The position numbers were made by a program, and so were the translations under genes. 64,000 nt of DNA, from NCBI GenBank assembly GCA_947452065.1, contig CANGBB010000001.1, forward strand, positions 543,001-607,000. Direction: 5' to 3'. This DNA comes from Gammaproteobacteria bacterium. Lineage in GTDB: Bacteria > Pseudomonadota > Gammaproteobacteria > Steroidobacterales > Steroidobacteraceae. Below the pieces are notes generated by a model. The model worked only from the letters and a program-made list of their open reading frames with translations. It had not been told where the DNA came from and searched no databases. Within the stretch, counting starts at the first letter, position 1; every line of letters begins with the position of its first letter. This document shows positions 1-11,242 of the stretch, piece after piece.

Positions 1-2
1 TC

Positions 3-491
3 GGCGAGCGCCCCTTCGCAGAATTCCTGGCTCGCTACCTACCCGAGAAGCCTGGAGCAATCGAGACCCTCGCCGGGGAGCGCGTCGGGACACACCGCGG
101 GCTGCACTTCTACACCCTGGGACAGCGCGAGGGTCTGATGATCGGCGGCGCCGCGGGGTACGCGCCAGAACCGTGGTACGTCGTCGGGAAGGAGCCGCAG
201 CGGAACATTCTGCGGGTGGCACAGCGCCACGAGCGCGCGGCCCTGGAGACCCGGCGCCTGCGCACCACGGCGACCCACTGGCTGGCCGCCCGGCGCGAGG
301 GCGTCTGGCCAGCCACGGTCAAGATCCGCTACCGCCAGCCTGATCAGGGGGTAAGCGTCCAGACCCTGCCGGATGACCGTCTGGAACTGGACTTCGATGA
401 GCCGCAGCGGGCGGCCACCGTGGGCCAGTACGCGGTGCTCTACGACGGCGAACGCTGTCTGGGCGGGGCACAGATCGCTGAAACCCTATAA
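3..491 (+). CDS. mnmA: tRNA-specific 2-thiouridylase MnmA, C-terminal part (5' end outside window)
   Basis: MnmA thiolates U34 of the Lys, Glu and Gln tRNAs in the cytoplasm. The reading frame is open from base 3 and begins at GERPFAEFLARYLP, which in E. coli MnmA lies immediately after the second catalytic cysteine, so that cysteine and the N-terminal PP-loop domain are outside the window. The visible part contains the family segments HFYTLGQREGL, a PWYVV strand and the C-terminal beta-barrel (VKIRYRQPDQ, ending in CLGGAQIAETL). Length and ending agree with the family, so the 3' end is intact. It is followed 27 nt later by acnA on the same strand. Confidence 0.95.
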   Translation, partial: GERPFAEFLARYLPEKPGAIETLAGERVGTHRGLHFYTLGQREGLMIGGAAGYAPEPWYVVGKEPQRNILRVAQRHERAALETRRLRTTATHWLAARREGVWPATVKIRYRQPDQGVSVQTLPDDRLELDFDEPQRAATVGQYAVLYDGERCLGGAQIAETL

Positions 492-494
492 AAT
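487..494 (+). promoter_or_regulatory. -10-like box TATAAAAT before acnA
   Basis: TATAAAAT overlaps the mnmA stop codon and lies about 25 nt before the acnA start. A start site near 501 would give a short leader carrying the GGAGG site. No good -35 hexamer is visible at the expected distance, so this is only a candidate for an acnA promoter separate from mnmA. Confidence 0.3.
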
Positions 495-518
495 GGGCGT
501 TCTATTTCCGGAGGAATC

Positions 519-3212
<2,694 letters not shown>

Positions 3213-3221
3213 GGCCGCCCG

Positions 3222-3272
3222 GCCGATCGTGCGTATCGTGGCGCGCCTCCAGGGCACCTACGCACGATCGGC
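3222..3272. repeat. Perfect 14-bp inverted repeat between acnA and the HAD gene
   Basis: GCCGATCGTGCGTA at 3222-3235 is repeated in inverse orientation at 3259-3272 with no mismatch, separated by 23 nt. The arms would form a very stable RNA hairpin ending 3 nt before the start codon of the next gene. There is no T-run, so it is not a classical intrinsic terminator. It could attenuate read-through, protect the acnA 3' end or block translation of the downstream gene. Confidence 0.85.
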
Positions 3273-3275
3273 GCC

Positions 3276-3935
3276 ATGAACTCATCCCGCACGCTCGCGG
3301 TCTTCGATCTCGACGGCACGATCAGCCGTCGAGACACCTTCACCCCTTACGTATTCGGCTGGCTGGCGCGACATCCCTCCCGCTGGTGGCGGCTAATATT
3401 CTTGCTGCCCACGCTGCTTGCCTACGCTCTGGGTCGGGCCGATCGCGGAGATCTCAAGGGCCAACTGCTGCACCAGACACTGGGAGGACTGCCGCGCGAA
3501 GCCGTGCAGCAATGGACCGCGCGGCATGTGCATCAGCTGCTGCAAAACGGGCTCTTCGCCACCGCGCTGGAACGTATCCGCTGGCATCGTGAGGCGGGCC
3601 ACTACCTCGTGTTGATGTCCGCCAGCGTCGATTGCTTCGTGCCGGCGATCGGCAGTGCTCTGGGCTTCGATGAAACAATTTGCTCGCAGGCCCGCTGGAA
3701 TTCCGATGGAACGCTGGACGGGCGAATCATCGGATTGAATTGCCGCGGCGAGGAAAAGTTGCGCCTGCTTCGGACCCTGAAGGCGCGGCTGGCACCGGGC
3801 GAGATCTGGGCCTACGGCAACAGCCGCGCCGATCTGATCCATATGCGGGAGGCCACCCACGGGGTCTACGTCAATGGCCCGTCGCGCGATCTATCCTCAA
3901 CCCTGCAGCACATCATCAACGAACGCTGGAGCTGA
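3276..3935 (+). CDS. HAD superfamily subfamily IB hydrolase (SerB-like phosphatase)
   Basis: A 219-residue cytosolic phosphatase of the HAD-IB group, substrate not known. Motif I is FDLDGT at residues 10-15, with two aspartates for nucleophile and acid/base. Motif II is the serine in LMSASVD (about 113-118). The lysine of GEEKL (about 162) serves as motif III, and AYGNSRADL (about 188-196) is motif IV, with Asn in place of the more common Asp. A helical cap with a hydrophobic stretch (LIFLLPTLLAYALG) follows motif I, as in IB proteins related to SerB and to membrane-lipid phosphatases. It lies 63 nt after acnA. No Shine-Dalgarno is seen, because the upstream inverted repeat occupies that space. 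Confidence 0.85.
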   Translation: MNSSRTLAVFDLDGTISRRDTFTPYVFGWLARHPSRWWRLIFLLPTLLAYALGRADRGDLKGQLLHQTLGGLPREAVQQWTARHVHQLLQNGLFATALERIRWHREAGHYLVLMSASVDCFVPAIGSALGFDETICSQARWNSDGTLDGRIIGLNCRGEEKLRLLRTLKARLAPGEIWAYGNSRADLIHMREATHGVYVNGPSRDLSSTLQHIINERWS

Positions 3936-4016
3936 CCGCTCCGTTCGATTCTGTGGCCTCAGCGGCAGAGCCGGCACATAATCAACGCATCGCGGAATAA
4001 GATTCGGGAGTTCCAC

Positions 4017-4988
4017 ATGCTGATCCGCCGACCTGACGACATCAGACCCTCCGAGATCACGCCGGAGTCAGCATTCCTCAATCGCCGCGCCACGCTCGCA
4101 GCCCTTTTCGGGGCTGGCGCGGCCACGGCCCTGCCGCGCGCGTTCGCCGCTGAGGGCGCAACGCCAGCCGCACCGCCGGCACCGAATCTCACGTACACCA
4201 AGAATGCCCGCTACACCGTTCCCAATGACACGCCCAACAGCTGGGCCGAAGTAACCGGTTACAACAATTTCTACGAGTTCGGCACCGACAAGACCGACCC
4301 CGCACGTAACGCAGGCACGCTGCGAGCGAAGCCTTGGAGCGTGGAAATTGCCGGCGAAGCCGAAGTGCGCGGCAAATTCACCTTTGAAGACATCGTCAAG
4401 CCACATGCGCTCGAAGAGCGTATCTACCGCTTTCGCTGCGTTGAAGCCTGGTCGATGGTCATTCCATGGGTCGGCTTTCCCTTGGGCGATCTGCTGAAGC
4501 GTTTCAAGCCCACCTCCAAGGCCAAGTACGTCGAATTCACGACACTGCTGGATCCGCGGCAAATGCCCGGACAAAGCCTACCGGTGCTGGATTGGCCCTA
4601 CGTCGAGGGCCTGCGTATCGACGAAGCTATGCACCCTCTGACGCTTCTGGTCACCGGCGTGTACGGTCGTGAACTGCCGAACCAGAATGGTGCCCCTTTG
4701 CGGCTGATGGCACCCTGGAAATACGGCTTCAAGAACGTGAAGTCGATCGTGAAGATTCGCTTCACTGAGCAGCAGCCTCGCAACAGTTGGAATGTCGCAG
4801 CTCCGAATGAATACGGCTTCTACGCCAATGTGAACCCACAGGTGGATCATCCGCGTTGGAGCCAGGCCAGCGAGCGCCGCATCGGCGGTGGGTTCTTTGC
4901 CCGCCGTCAGCCAACGCTGACTTTCAACGGCTATGCCGAGCAGGTAGCGGGCCTGTACACCGGCATGGACCTTAAACGCTACTTCTGA
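4017..4988 (+). CDS. msrP: Periplasmic methionine-sulfoxide reductase catalytic subunit MsrP
   Basis: MsrP is a molybdopterin enzyme that reduces oxidised methionines in envelope proteins. The 323-residue protein starts with a Tat signal ([16 protein letters not shown], twin Arg at about 23-24, cleavage near AFAAEG). The molybdenum ligand is Cys141 in [11 protein letters not shown]. The family segments [23 protein letters not shown] and [17 protein letters not shown] follow in order. GGGAG before the ATG acts as ribosome-binding site. Its partner MsrQ follows 28 nt downstream, an arrangement conserved in proteobacteria. Confidence 0.97.
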   Translation: MLIRRPDDIRPSEITPESAFLNRRATLAALFGAGAATALPRAFAAEGATPAAPPAPNLTYTKNARYTVPNDTPNSWAEVTGYNNFYEFGTDKTDPARNAGTLRAKPWSVEIAGEAEVRGKFTFEDIVKPHALEERIYRFRCVEAWSMVIPWVGFPLGDLLKRFKPTSKAKYVEFTTLLDPRQMPGQSLPVLDWPYVEGLRIDEAMHPLTLLVTGVYGRELPNQNGAPLRLMAPWKYGFKNVKSIVKIRFTEQQPRNSWNVAAPNEYGFYANVNPQVDHPRWSQASERRIGGGFFARRQPTLTFNGYAEQVAGLYTGMDLKRYF

Positions 4989-5016
4989 CCAAAGCACCGC
5001 GCCGCGACCCTCCGTC

Positions 5017-5673
5017 ATGACGCGCGACCAACGTTACCGATGGCTGTTCAAACCGCTGGCGTTTGCAGCCTGCCTGGTGCCTTTGGCTTGGGCGATTGCA
5101 GGGGTGCTCGTTGCCAGCGGGGTCAGTCTGCCCGCTCTGATCCCGGTACCAGCGCTGGGCGCAGACCCGGTCCGCCGCGTGCTAGGCATCTTTGGCAAGA
5201 CCGCCCTGAACCTGTTGCTGGTGACGCTGAGCATCACACCACTGCGCCAGCTCAGCGGTAATGCCCACCTGCTGCGCTTCCGCCGCATGCTGGGGCTATT
5301 TGCGTTTTTTTACGCTCTGCTCCATCTCGCTGTGTATCTACTCTTCCAGAGCTTCAGCTGGCCGGAAATTGTCCGGGACATCACGAGGCGCCCGTACATC
5401 ACCATCGGCTTCACGGCACTGCTTTTATTGGTGCCGCTGGCAGTGACGTCGACCAACGGCATGATGCGACGCCTGAAGAAACGCTGGCAGACCTTGCACC
5501 GTCTGATTTATCCGATCGCGATACTGGGCGTCTGGCACTACTGGTGGCAGATCAAGCGCGACATCCGCCAACCACTCCTGTACGCATCGTTGCTTGCGCT
5601 GCTGCTTGGCTGGCGGTTATGGAAACACTGGATGGATCGCTCCCGCCGTAGCAGCCCGAGCGATCTCACATAG
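5017..5673 (+). CDS. msrQ: Haem-binding membrane subunit MsrQ
   Basis: MsrQ (YedZ) is the inner-membrane cytochrome b-type partner that feeds electrons to MsrP. The 218-residue protein has five or six hydrophobic helices (first at about 12-32). Histidines lie where the ferric-reductase-like domain binds haem: one in FYALLHLAVYLL and others in LHRLIYPIAILGVWHYWW. The gene is co-directional with msrP and has no Shine-Dalgarno, so coupled translation is likely. Its 3' end overlaps that of the converging tryptophan dioxygenase gene by 8 bp. Confidence 0.95.
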   Translation: MTRDQRYRWLFKPLAFAACLVPLAWAIAGVLVASGVSLPALIPVPALGADPVRRVLGIFGKTALNLLLVTLSITPLRQLSGNAHLLRFRRMLGLFAFFYALLHLAVYLLFQSFSWPEIVRDITRRPYITIGFTALLLLVPLAVTSTNGMMRRLKKRWQTLHRLIYPIAILGVWHYWWQIKRDIRQPLLYASLLALLLGWRLWKHWMDRSRRSSPSDLT

Positions 5674-6505
5674 ACGTGCGTGCTTCCCAAAGCTCAGGGA
5701 AGAATCGCAGCTTCAGCGCCTTAGCCAGATAACTGACACCCGCCGTCCCACCGGTTCCCGGCTTGCTTCCGATGATGCGCTCCACGGTTTTCATGTGCTG
5801 GAAGCGCCAGAGCTGAAAGCGATGGTCGAGATCAATCAAGCGCTCGGCCAACTCGTACAGGTCCCAGTCCTTTTCCGCATTGTGATACACGCCGAGCCAG
5901 GCGCCGGTAACCTGCTTGTGCGGCAGGTACGCCACACTGAAATCACGCGTCAGTAGTTCCGCCGGCACGCCATAGCCGCGCCGTGACAGCAATCGGAGAA
6001 CTTCATCGTAGAGGCTCGGCGCGTGCAACGAACGCTCCAGCGCGGCGTAGTGCGCCGGGTCGCGCCGGTGCACCTGAATCATGTCCGGATGCTTGTTGCC
6101 CAGAGCGAATTCCACCATACGGTATTGGAAAGACTGGAATCCCGAAGAGCGCCCGAGCGCATTGCGGAACGCGGAATAATCGGCCGGCGTCATTGTCGCC
6201 AGTACATCCCACACCGCCATCAACTGTGCCTGCACGCGACTAATTCGCCCGAACATCTTGAAGGACGGGTCCAGATCGTCGCGGCGAACACACTCCATCA
6301 CCGCCTCCAGCTCCTGCAGCAGCAGCTTCAGCCAGAGCTCGGAGACCTGATGAACCACGATGAACAGCATCTCATCGTGCTCATTCGTGAGCGGCTTTTG
6401 CGCCGCAAGCAGCTGCGCAAGCTGCAGGTATTCCCCATAGGACTGCGAGCTGCCGAGGTCCCAATGGACCGGCTCGTCGGTGAGATCGATGCGGCCCGAG
6501 GCCAT
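5666..6505 (-). CDS. kynA: Tryptophan 2,3-dioxygenase
   Basis: A haem enzyme that opens the indole ring of L-Trp to N-formylkynurenine, the first step of the kynurenine route. The distal-site segment HDEMLFIVVHQ begins at His43, followed by SELWLKLLLQELEAV. Other family segments are SSGFQSFQYRMVEFALGN and, with the proximal haem His, LWRFQHMKTVERI plus a GTGG loop near residue 245. The ATG at 6505 gives 279 residues and avoids running into the upstream gene. A longer TTG-initiated frame to 6604 would add a low-complexity Gly/Ala stretch and overlap that gene by 85 nt. No other kynurenine gene is in the window. Confidence 0.95.
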   Translation of the reverse strand: MASGRIDLTDEPVHWDLGSSQSYGEYLQLAQLLAAQKPLTNEHDEMLFIVVHQVSELWLKLLLQELEAVMECVRRDDLDPSFKMFGRISRVQAQLMAVWDVLATMTPADYSAFRNALGRSSGFQSFQYRMVEFALGNKHPDMIQVHRRDPAHYAALERSLHAPSLYDEVLRLLSRRGYGVPAELLTRDFSVAYLPHKQVTGAWLGVYHNAEKDWDLYELAERLIDLDHRFQLWRFQHMKTVERIIGSKPGTGGTAGVSYLAKALKLRFFPELWEARTSM

Positions 6506-6519
6506 TTCACGTGGATCGC

Positions 6520-7380
6520 TCAAGCCATCACCTCCGTACCCGCGAAGATCCACCCCGGTACCTGTCGCCAACCCTGGGCCAGCTCCCGGTCCAGCACCCG
6601 CCAATCAGGCTCATGTGCGGCCACATGCTGCCAGAAACGGGTACTGTGATTCATATGTCGCCGATGCGCCAGTTCATGCACCAGAAGATAGCGTAGAACT
6701 TCTGGTCGCTGGAACAGAACGCAACAGTTGAGACTGATCGTTCCCTGCCGCGAACAACTGCCCCAGCGAGTGCGCTGGCACCCAATACGCACGGCCGAGA
6801 AATCAGCAGCCATGCTGGAAGCCAGCAACGGCAGCCGCTCCATCGCAACGCTCCGCAGACGTTCGCGCAGCCAATCGATGAGCAACCGGCGCATGGCCGT
6901 CTGGTCCACAGCCCGGGCACGAAGGCGTAGCACACCGGTCGCATCGCCCGGGAAAACTGACCCGGCGTTTCGGGCTGTTGACGCAACCTCCACCAGCCGG
7001 GCGCCGCCGCCATGGGCATCAAGCCCAATTGGCTCGTGCTCAATCAACCATCGCTCGGACACCGCAGGCAGACACAACTGCGGAACCGGTAGTTGCAGAT
7101 CAGCCACGGGGCGTATCGGCGCGGCTCGCAAGGCACGATCACGCGCCCGCTCAATCCATTCGCGCTGCTGACTCACGAAGCGAGCCACGTCATCCGCTCG
7201 CGCGCGCCTCGGTACGACGATCTCTACCCGACCATCGCGAAATACCCGCGCACTCATGCGTCGCGCCCGTTCGCTTCGTCGCACCGGCCAATCAGGCCCG
7301 GCCTGCGCGCTGTTGAGCAGCTCGAGCTGCCGCGGCGCCGGCGCACCAGAGGGCGCAGAGGTTAATTGCAGAATGGCCAC
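6520..7380 (-). CDS. YgjP-like M48-type zinc metallopeptidase (DUF45)
   Basis: A 286-residue protein of the YgjP/DUF45 (SprT-like zincin) family. The zinc site is HELAHRRHMNHSTRFW (about residues 239-254), where HExxH supplies two ligands and the Glu, and a third His follows. Upstream segments typical of the family are VRIGCQRTRWGSCS and ISLNCCVLFQRPEVL. The N-terminal half has the VFRDGRVEIVVPRR strand pair and the FVSQQREWIERAR helix. No signal peptide is seen. The start is uncertain: GTG at 7380 has no clear Shine-Dalgarno and an internal ATG near 7254 also fits. The biological role of the family is poorly defined. Confidence 0.85.
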   Translation of the reverse strand: MAILQLTSAPSGAPAPRQLELLNSAQAGPDWPVRRSERARRMSARVFRDGRVEIVVPRRARADDVARFVSQQREWIERARDRALRAAPIRPVADLQLPVPQLCLPAVSERWLIEHEPIGLDAHGGGARLVEVASTARNAGSVFPGDATGVLRLRARAVDQTAMRRLLIDWLRERLRSVAMERLPLLASSMAADFSAVRIGCQRTRWGSCSRQGTISLNCCVLFQRPEVLRYLLVHELAHRRHMNHSTRFWQHVAAHEPDWRVLDRELAQGWRQVPGWIFAGTEVMA

Positions 7381-7459
7381 GGGGTAGCATCATAACAGGC
7401 ACCCTTTGACATCACGGCGCTGAGGTAAGCTGCGCGCCAAACAGGCACTCTGGAATTCC

Positions 7460-8254
7460 ATGGAACTGATCGACATCGGCATCAACCTGACCCATGACAG
7501 CTTCGACGCTGACCGCGACGCGGTGATCGAACGCGCTCGCGGCGCCGGGGTTACTACGCTCATGGTCACCGGCGCAACACTCGCCAGCAGCGTACAAGCA
7601 GCGGATCTGGCCGCCACACATGGATCGGCGGGCGTAAGACTGTACGCCACAGCGGGCGTGCATCCGCACCATGCCGCCGAGCTACACGCTGAAGACCAGG
7701 CGACATTACAGGCGCTGCTGTTGCGCCCGGAGGTCGTGGCCGTGGGCGAATGCGGACTGGACTACCACCGCGATTTCTCACCGCGTGATGCGCAGCGCCG
7801 AGCCTTTGCCTGGCAGCTGCAATGGGGCCGAGAGTGCGCCAAGCCGCTCTTCCTCCATCAACGCGATGCCCATGCGGATTTCGTATCGCTCCTGCGCGAG
7901 CATTGCGGCGCCGGCGTGCGCGGCGTAGCGCATTGCTTTACGGCCGGTGAGGAGGAACTGGAGGCCTACCTTGAGTTGGGACTGCACATCGGCATCACTG
8001 GCTGGATCTGCGACGAGCGCCGTGGCCAACACTTGCGCGAACTGGTTCGCCGCATCCCGCGCGGACGGCTCCTGCTGGAAACCGACGGACCCTATTTGCT
8101 GCCGAGAGATCTTAAGCCGTCACCAGCGAGCCGACGCAACGAGCCGCTTTGGCTGCCGCATATTGCAGCGACGGTAGCCGCCTGTCGCGGCGAGACACTT
8201 GAAGATTGTGCGGCTCATACCACCGCCGCTGCACGCGCGCTGTTCAGCGTCTGA
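7460..8254 (+). CDS. tatD: TatD family metal-dependent DNase
   Basis: A TIM-barrel metal-dependent 3'-5' exonuclease of 264 residues. Its N-terminus is DIGINLTHDSF, lacking the HxH of the YcfH/YjjV relatives but matching E. coli TatD. Metal and active-site segments visible are TAGVHPHHA, VAVGECGLDYHRDFS, FLHQRDAH, AHCFTAGEEE, GITGWICDERRG and ETDGPYLLPRDL. It stands away from any tat secretion genes and is divergent from the YgjP-like gene. A TTGACA hexamer at about 7405-7410 lies in the shared intergenic region. Confidence 0.95.
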   Translation: MELIDIGINLTHDSFDADRDAVIERARGAGVTTLMVTGATLASSVQAADLAATHGSAGVRLYATAGVHPHHAAELHAEDQATLQALLLRPEVVAVGECGLDYHRDFSPRDAQRRAFAWQLQWGRECAKPLFLHQRDAHADFVSLLREHCGAGVRGVAHCFTAGEEELEAYLELGLHIGITGWICDERRGQHLRELVRRIPRGRLLLETDGPYLLPRDLKPSPASRRNEPLWLPHIAATVAACRGETLEDCAAHTTAAARALFSV

Positions 8255-8277
8255 CAGACTCTGGCAGCATCCGGCGG

Positions 8278-8294
8278 GCGCCGTTTTCTGGCGC
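8278..8294. terminator. Short hairpin between converging tatD and NERD genes
   Basis: GCGCC and GGCGC are separated by GTTTTCT between two convergent stop codons. The stem is only 5 bp and there is no flanking T-run outside the loop, so a terminator role is only suggested by position. Confidence 0.3.
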
Positions 8295-8302
8295 AGGTCG
8301 AC

Positions 8303-8917
8303 CTACAGTGCAGCGCGTTTACCCACCACGGTGCTGGGCGTGCACGCCGCCTGAAGGCTGCGCCAGTCGCTGACCCACGCCTCAGGGAGGGCTGATAGTT
8401 CCCGATCACTCAGAGGAAAGTCGGCAGCCAAGGCCGCTATCAAACGCGTATGGCTGGGCAGACCTTTGGGAAACAGACTGCGGCGGCCAAAGACGATTCG
8501 ACCCTCGACCGGCGTTTCTCGGGCAAACAGGCGTACTGTGGCTTCTCGGTCATACAGTGCAGCCTGAGGATTGGGAAAGGTAAAGCGCACCGCCCCATTG
8601 ATGACCGCCCATTCCTTCATCTGATCGCCGCCGAAGATATTGCCAGCGACTTCACGCAGGTCCACAACCACAATGCCACGCGAGGTCAGCAGCAAGAAAT
8701 CAAAGTGCAACGGCGCGCCCTGCGGATCGGGGATCAACACATTGCGCAGATACTCGTAGGCACACTCTGTCAGCGCTCGAAGCTGCGCTGCCCGCTCGCG
8801 TCGCCGGCGATACATGCGCCAGCCAACCACCAGACCCACCACAAGCAGCAGAACCAAGCCAGCAATCCCGACGAGAGCGGGCAGCGGCAGGCGACTGAGT
8901 ACCGGAGGTATGGACAT
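8303..8917 (-). CDS. Membrane-anchored NERD-domain protein
   Basis: The 204-residue protein has one N-terminal transmembrane helix (LVGIAGLVLLLVVGLVVGW, about residues 15-33), a basic stop-transfer stretch (RMYRRRRER) and a cytosolic nuclease-related (NERD) domain. Family features are FDFLLLTSRGIVVVDLREV, where the acidic residue and following strand correspond to the putative nuclease core, then GDQMKEW and the NPQAAL helix. No substrate or role is known. The ATG at 8917 lies 10 nt after the thrC stop, so it is probably the last gene of the threonine operon. A longer frame would overlap thrC. Confidence 0.8.
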   Translation of the reverse strand: MSIPPVLSRLPLPALVGIAGLVLLLVVGLVVGWRMYRRRRERAAQLRALTECAYEYLRNVLIPDPQGAPLHFDFLLLTSRGIVVVDLREVAGNIFGGDQMKEWAVINGAVRFTFPNPQAALYDREATVRLFARETPVEGRIVFGRRSLFPKGLPSHTRLIAALAADFPLSDRELSALPEAWVSDWRSLQAACTPSTVVGKRAAL

Positions 8918-8927
8918 GGTGGACAGA

Positions 8928-10262
8928 CTACATCGCCGACTTGAGCGCAGCGAGTGAGGCGTCAATCTCCACGCAGGAAACCGGTCGCTCGAACAGGCGA
9001 GCCAGATTTTCCGGCACTGGCACCGGTGACTCGATCAGCGGCTCAACGATTTCGCGGAACTTTGCCGGATGAGCCGTAGCGACCAGGACCCAGCGACCGC
9101 GCGCACGCTGCTCAGCCGACAATCTCTCGTACACCTCCGCGGCTACGGCGGTGTGTGGGCACCAGACGGTGTGTTCGCTCACCCAATCGGTGCGGCGGTA
9201 ATCACTGCGGATACGTGCACGGATGGCTGCATCATCCACCGAGTGCGCACTCAGCGCCCCACGCAGAGCTGCGGCATCCGGATACAGCGAAAGCAGCCGC
9301 TCGAGGTTGCTCGGGTTGCCGACATCCATGGCTGAGGCCAGTGTTGCAACACTGGGGCGCGGTCGCAGCACACCGTCCGACAAATAGTCCGGCACGGTTT
9401 TATTGGCATTGTGCGCCAGCACGATCTCAGCGATGGGCGCACCCATGCGTTTCGCCCATAGACAGGCCGTGGCATTGCCAAGATTGCCGCTGGGAATGAT
9501 GTAGGAAGCGCGCTCACCCGTCGCGCCGAACACGCGCAGACTGCTGGCCACGTAGTACACGGCCTGTGGCAGGAGTCGGCCAAGGTTGATGCTGTTGGCT
9601 GATGACAGGTCGAACTGGTTGGCCAGATCGGCATCGAGGAAGGCCTCTTTGACGAGCTTCTGGCAATCGTCGAAGGTGCCGCGCACGGCGCAGCTGCGAA
9701 CGTTGTCTCCCCAGCAGGTCAGTTGCCGTTCCTGAGTGGGCGATACCAATCCCTTGGGGAACAGAACCACCACTTCAATGCCGGGCTGACGATGGAACGC
9801 CGCCGCCACCGCACCACCGGTATCACCCGAGGTGGCCACCAAAATCTTCAGCGGACGAGACTTGCCCACCTGCAATCGCTTCAGTGTGGCGGCGAGGAAG
9901 CGCGCACCGAAATCCTTGAACGCTGCAGTGGGTCCGTGGAACAGTTCCAGAACCGACAGACGTCCGTCCGCAGACAACGGCTGCAGCGGCGCGGGGAAGT
10001 TAAACGCCTCGCTGCAGATGGCATCCATGACCGGTGCCAGCGCGTCGCCGGCACAAAACGGCTGCATAACCTGCCGCGCCAGTGCAGCGAGATTATCCTC
10101 TGTGCCGACGCCGAGAATTTCCTTGGCGCGCGGCACGATGTCCGCAATGTGATGCGGCCATTCGGCCGGCACGAAAAGCCCACCGTCAGGCGCCAGGCCC
10201 TGCCGCAGAGCGGCGCCAAAACCGATGGAGAGATCCGGATTGCGTGTGCTGATGAACTGCAT
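8928..10262 (-). CDS. thrC: Threonine synthase
   Basis: A PLP enzyme converting O-phosphohomoserine to threonine, the last step of the pathway, in the cytosol. The length is 444 residues. The Schiff-base lysine is Lys115 in ELFHGPTAAFKDFGARFL. Other family segments are LKILVATSGDTGGAVAAAF, VVLFPKGLVSPTQERQL and SGNLGNATACLWAKRMG. It is the third structural gene of thrA-thrB-thrC, beginning 18 nt after the thrB stop. Confidence 0.97.
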   Translation of the reverse strand: MQFISTRNPDLSIGFGAALRQGLAPDGGLFVPAEWPHHIADIVPRAKEILGVGTEDNLAALARQVMQPFCAGDALAPVMDAICSEAFNFPAPLQPLSADGRLSVLELFHGPTAAFKDFGARFLAATLKRLQVGKSRPLKILVATSGDTGGAVAAAFHRQPGIEVVVLFPKGLVSPTQERQLTCWGDNVRSCAVRGTFDDCQKLVKEAFLDADLANQFDLSSANSINLGRLLPQAVYYVASSLRVFGATGERASYIIPSGNLGNATACLWAKRMGAPIAEIVLAHNANKTVPDYLSDGVLRPRPSVATLASAMDVGNPSNLERLLSLYPDAAALRGALSAHSVDDAAIRARIRSDYRRTDWVSEHTVWCPHTAVAAEVYERLSAEQRARGRWVLVATAHPAKFREIVEPLIESPVPVPENLARLFERPVSCVEIDASLAALKSAM

Positions 10263-10280
10263 GGCGATGTGCGGACGTGG

Positions 10281-11216
10281 TCAGACCAGACGCGCACCCT
10301 GCGGCTCGATGGTCGTAATCCAGTGATCGGTCTCCAATCCGTGATGAGCAAACTCAATCACCAGCGCCTCGCGTACCGCCAGCGCGTGCGATTCCAGACA
10401 CCACGCAAACATGGTCGGCCCGGCACCGGAAATGGAGCACCCGAGTGCACCGGCGGAAACCGCAGCGCGGCGCGCTTCACTGAATCCAGGAATCAGCGCT
10501 GCGCGCTGCGGCTCGATCACCACGTCCTCGAAGGACTCGCGGATCATGTCCAGATCGTTGGTGTAGCAGCCTGAGATAAAGCCGGCCAGATTGGCCGTCT
10601 GCCAAACGAAGTCCTTCATCTCGACGCTGGACTTCAGGATGGCGCGCGCGGCGCGCGTGGACAGGAACATGTGCGGGTGGACGACCACGGCACGCACGGC
10701 CGGGGGCACCGGAATCTGCTTGACGCGCGGGTGGTCGATACCGACCGTCAGCACCAATCCGCCGTACAGCGAGGGTGCGATGTTGTCCACGTGCATCGAA
10801 CCACTGGCCACTGCCTCGCCCTGCATGGCAAATTTCAGCAGCTCGAGCTGACTGCACGGCTTGGCCAACAGCGCATTGGCTGCGACCACCGCTGCGACTG
10901 CCGAGGCGGCTGAACCGCCCAGCCCTGAGGACAGTGGGATACCTTTTTCGAGGGTCAGCTCGAACCCGAAGTCCGGGTTCAGCATCTCACTCATGGCCAG
11001 CAGCGCACGGCCAGCCGTATTCTTCTCGGCCGCCAGCGGTAGATCCGCCACGACACCGTTGATAGCCTTGATGCGCACGCCCCGCTCGGCCGTACGCCGC
11101 ACTGTGGCGCGATCACCCAGCGCATTGACTGAGAACCCGAGGATGTCGAAGCCAATCGCGACATTGCCAACGGATGCAGGCGCGAAGGCAGTGGCAACGG
11201 CTGGGACTGAACTCAT
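10281..11216 (-). CDS. thrB: Homoserine kinase (GHMP family)
   Basis: The enzyme phosphorylates homoserine with ATP. The 311-residue form starts at ATG 11216, chosen because GAGGAG stands 6 nt upstream and the protein then begins in the family style with AFAPASVGNVAIGFDILGFS. A longer frame to 11270 would overlap thrA. The GHMP ATP-binding loop PLSSGLGGSAASA is at about residues 92-104. The C-terminal glycine-rich segment SISGAGPTMFAW is also present. It is 26 nt downstream of thrA. Confidence 0.97.
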   Translation of the reverse strand: MSSVPAVATAFAPASVGNVAIGFDILGFSVNALGDRATVRRTAERGVRIKAINGVVADLPLAAEKNTAGRALLAMSEMLNPDFGFELTLEKGIPLSSGLGGSAASAVAAVVAANALLAKPCSQLELLKFAMQGEAVASGSMHVDNIAPSLYGGLVLTVGIDHPRVKQIPVPPAVRAVVVHPHMFLSTRAARAILKSSVEMKDFVWQTANLAGFISGCYTNDLDMIRESFEDVVIEPQRAALIPGFSEARRAAVSAGALGCSISGAGPTMFAWCLESHALAVREALVIEFAHHGLETDHWITTIEPQGARLV

Positions 11217-11242
11217 GGCGTACTCCTCGGTCGATCGGCGCG

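Noticed and set aside
6506..6604. Longer TTG-initiated form of the tryptophan dioxygenase
   Set aside because: It adds a Gly/Ala/Pro low-complexity stretch and overlaps the upstream metallopeptidase by 85 nt; ATG 6505 fits the family start better.
9723..10574. 283-codon frame opposite thrC/thrB
   Set aside because: Antisense to two well-conserved genes, rich in Arg/Gln/His as typical of shadow frames, and without a ribosome-binding site.
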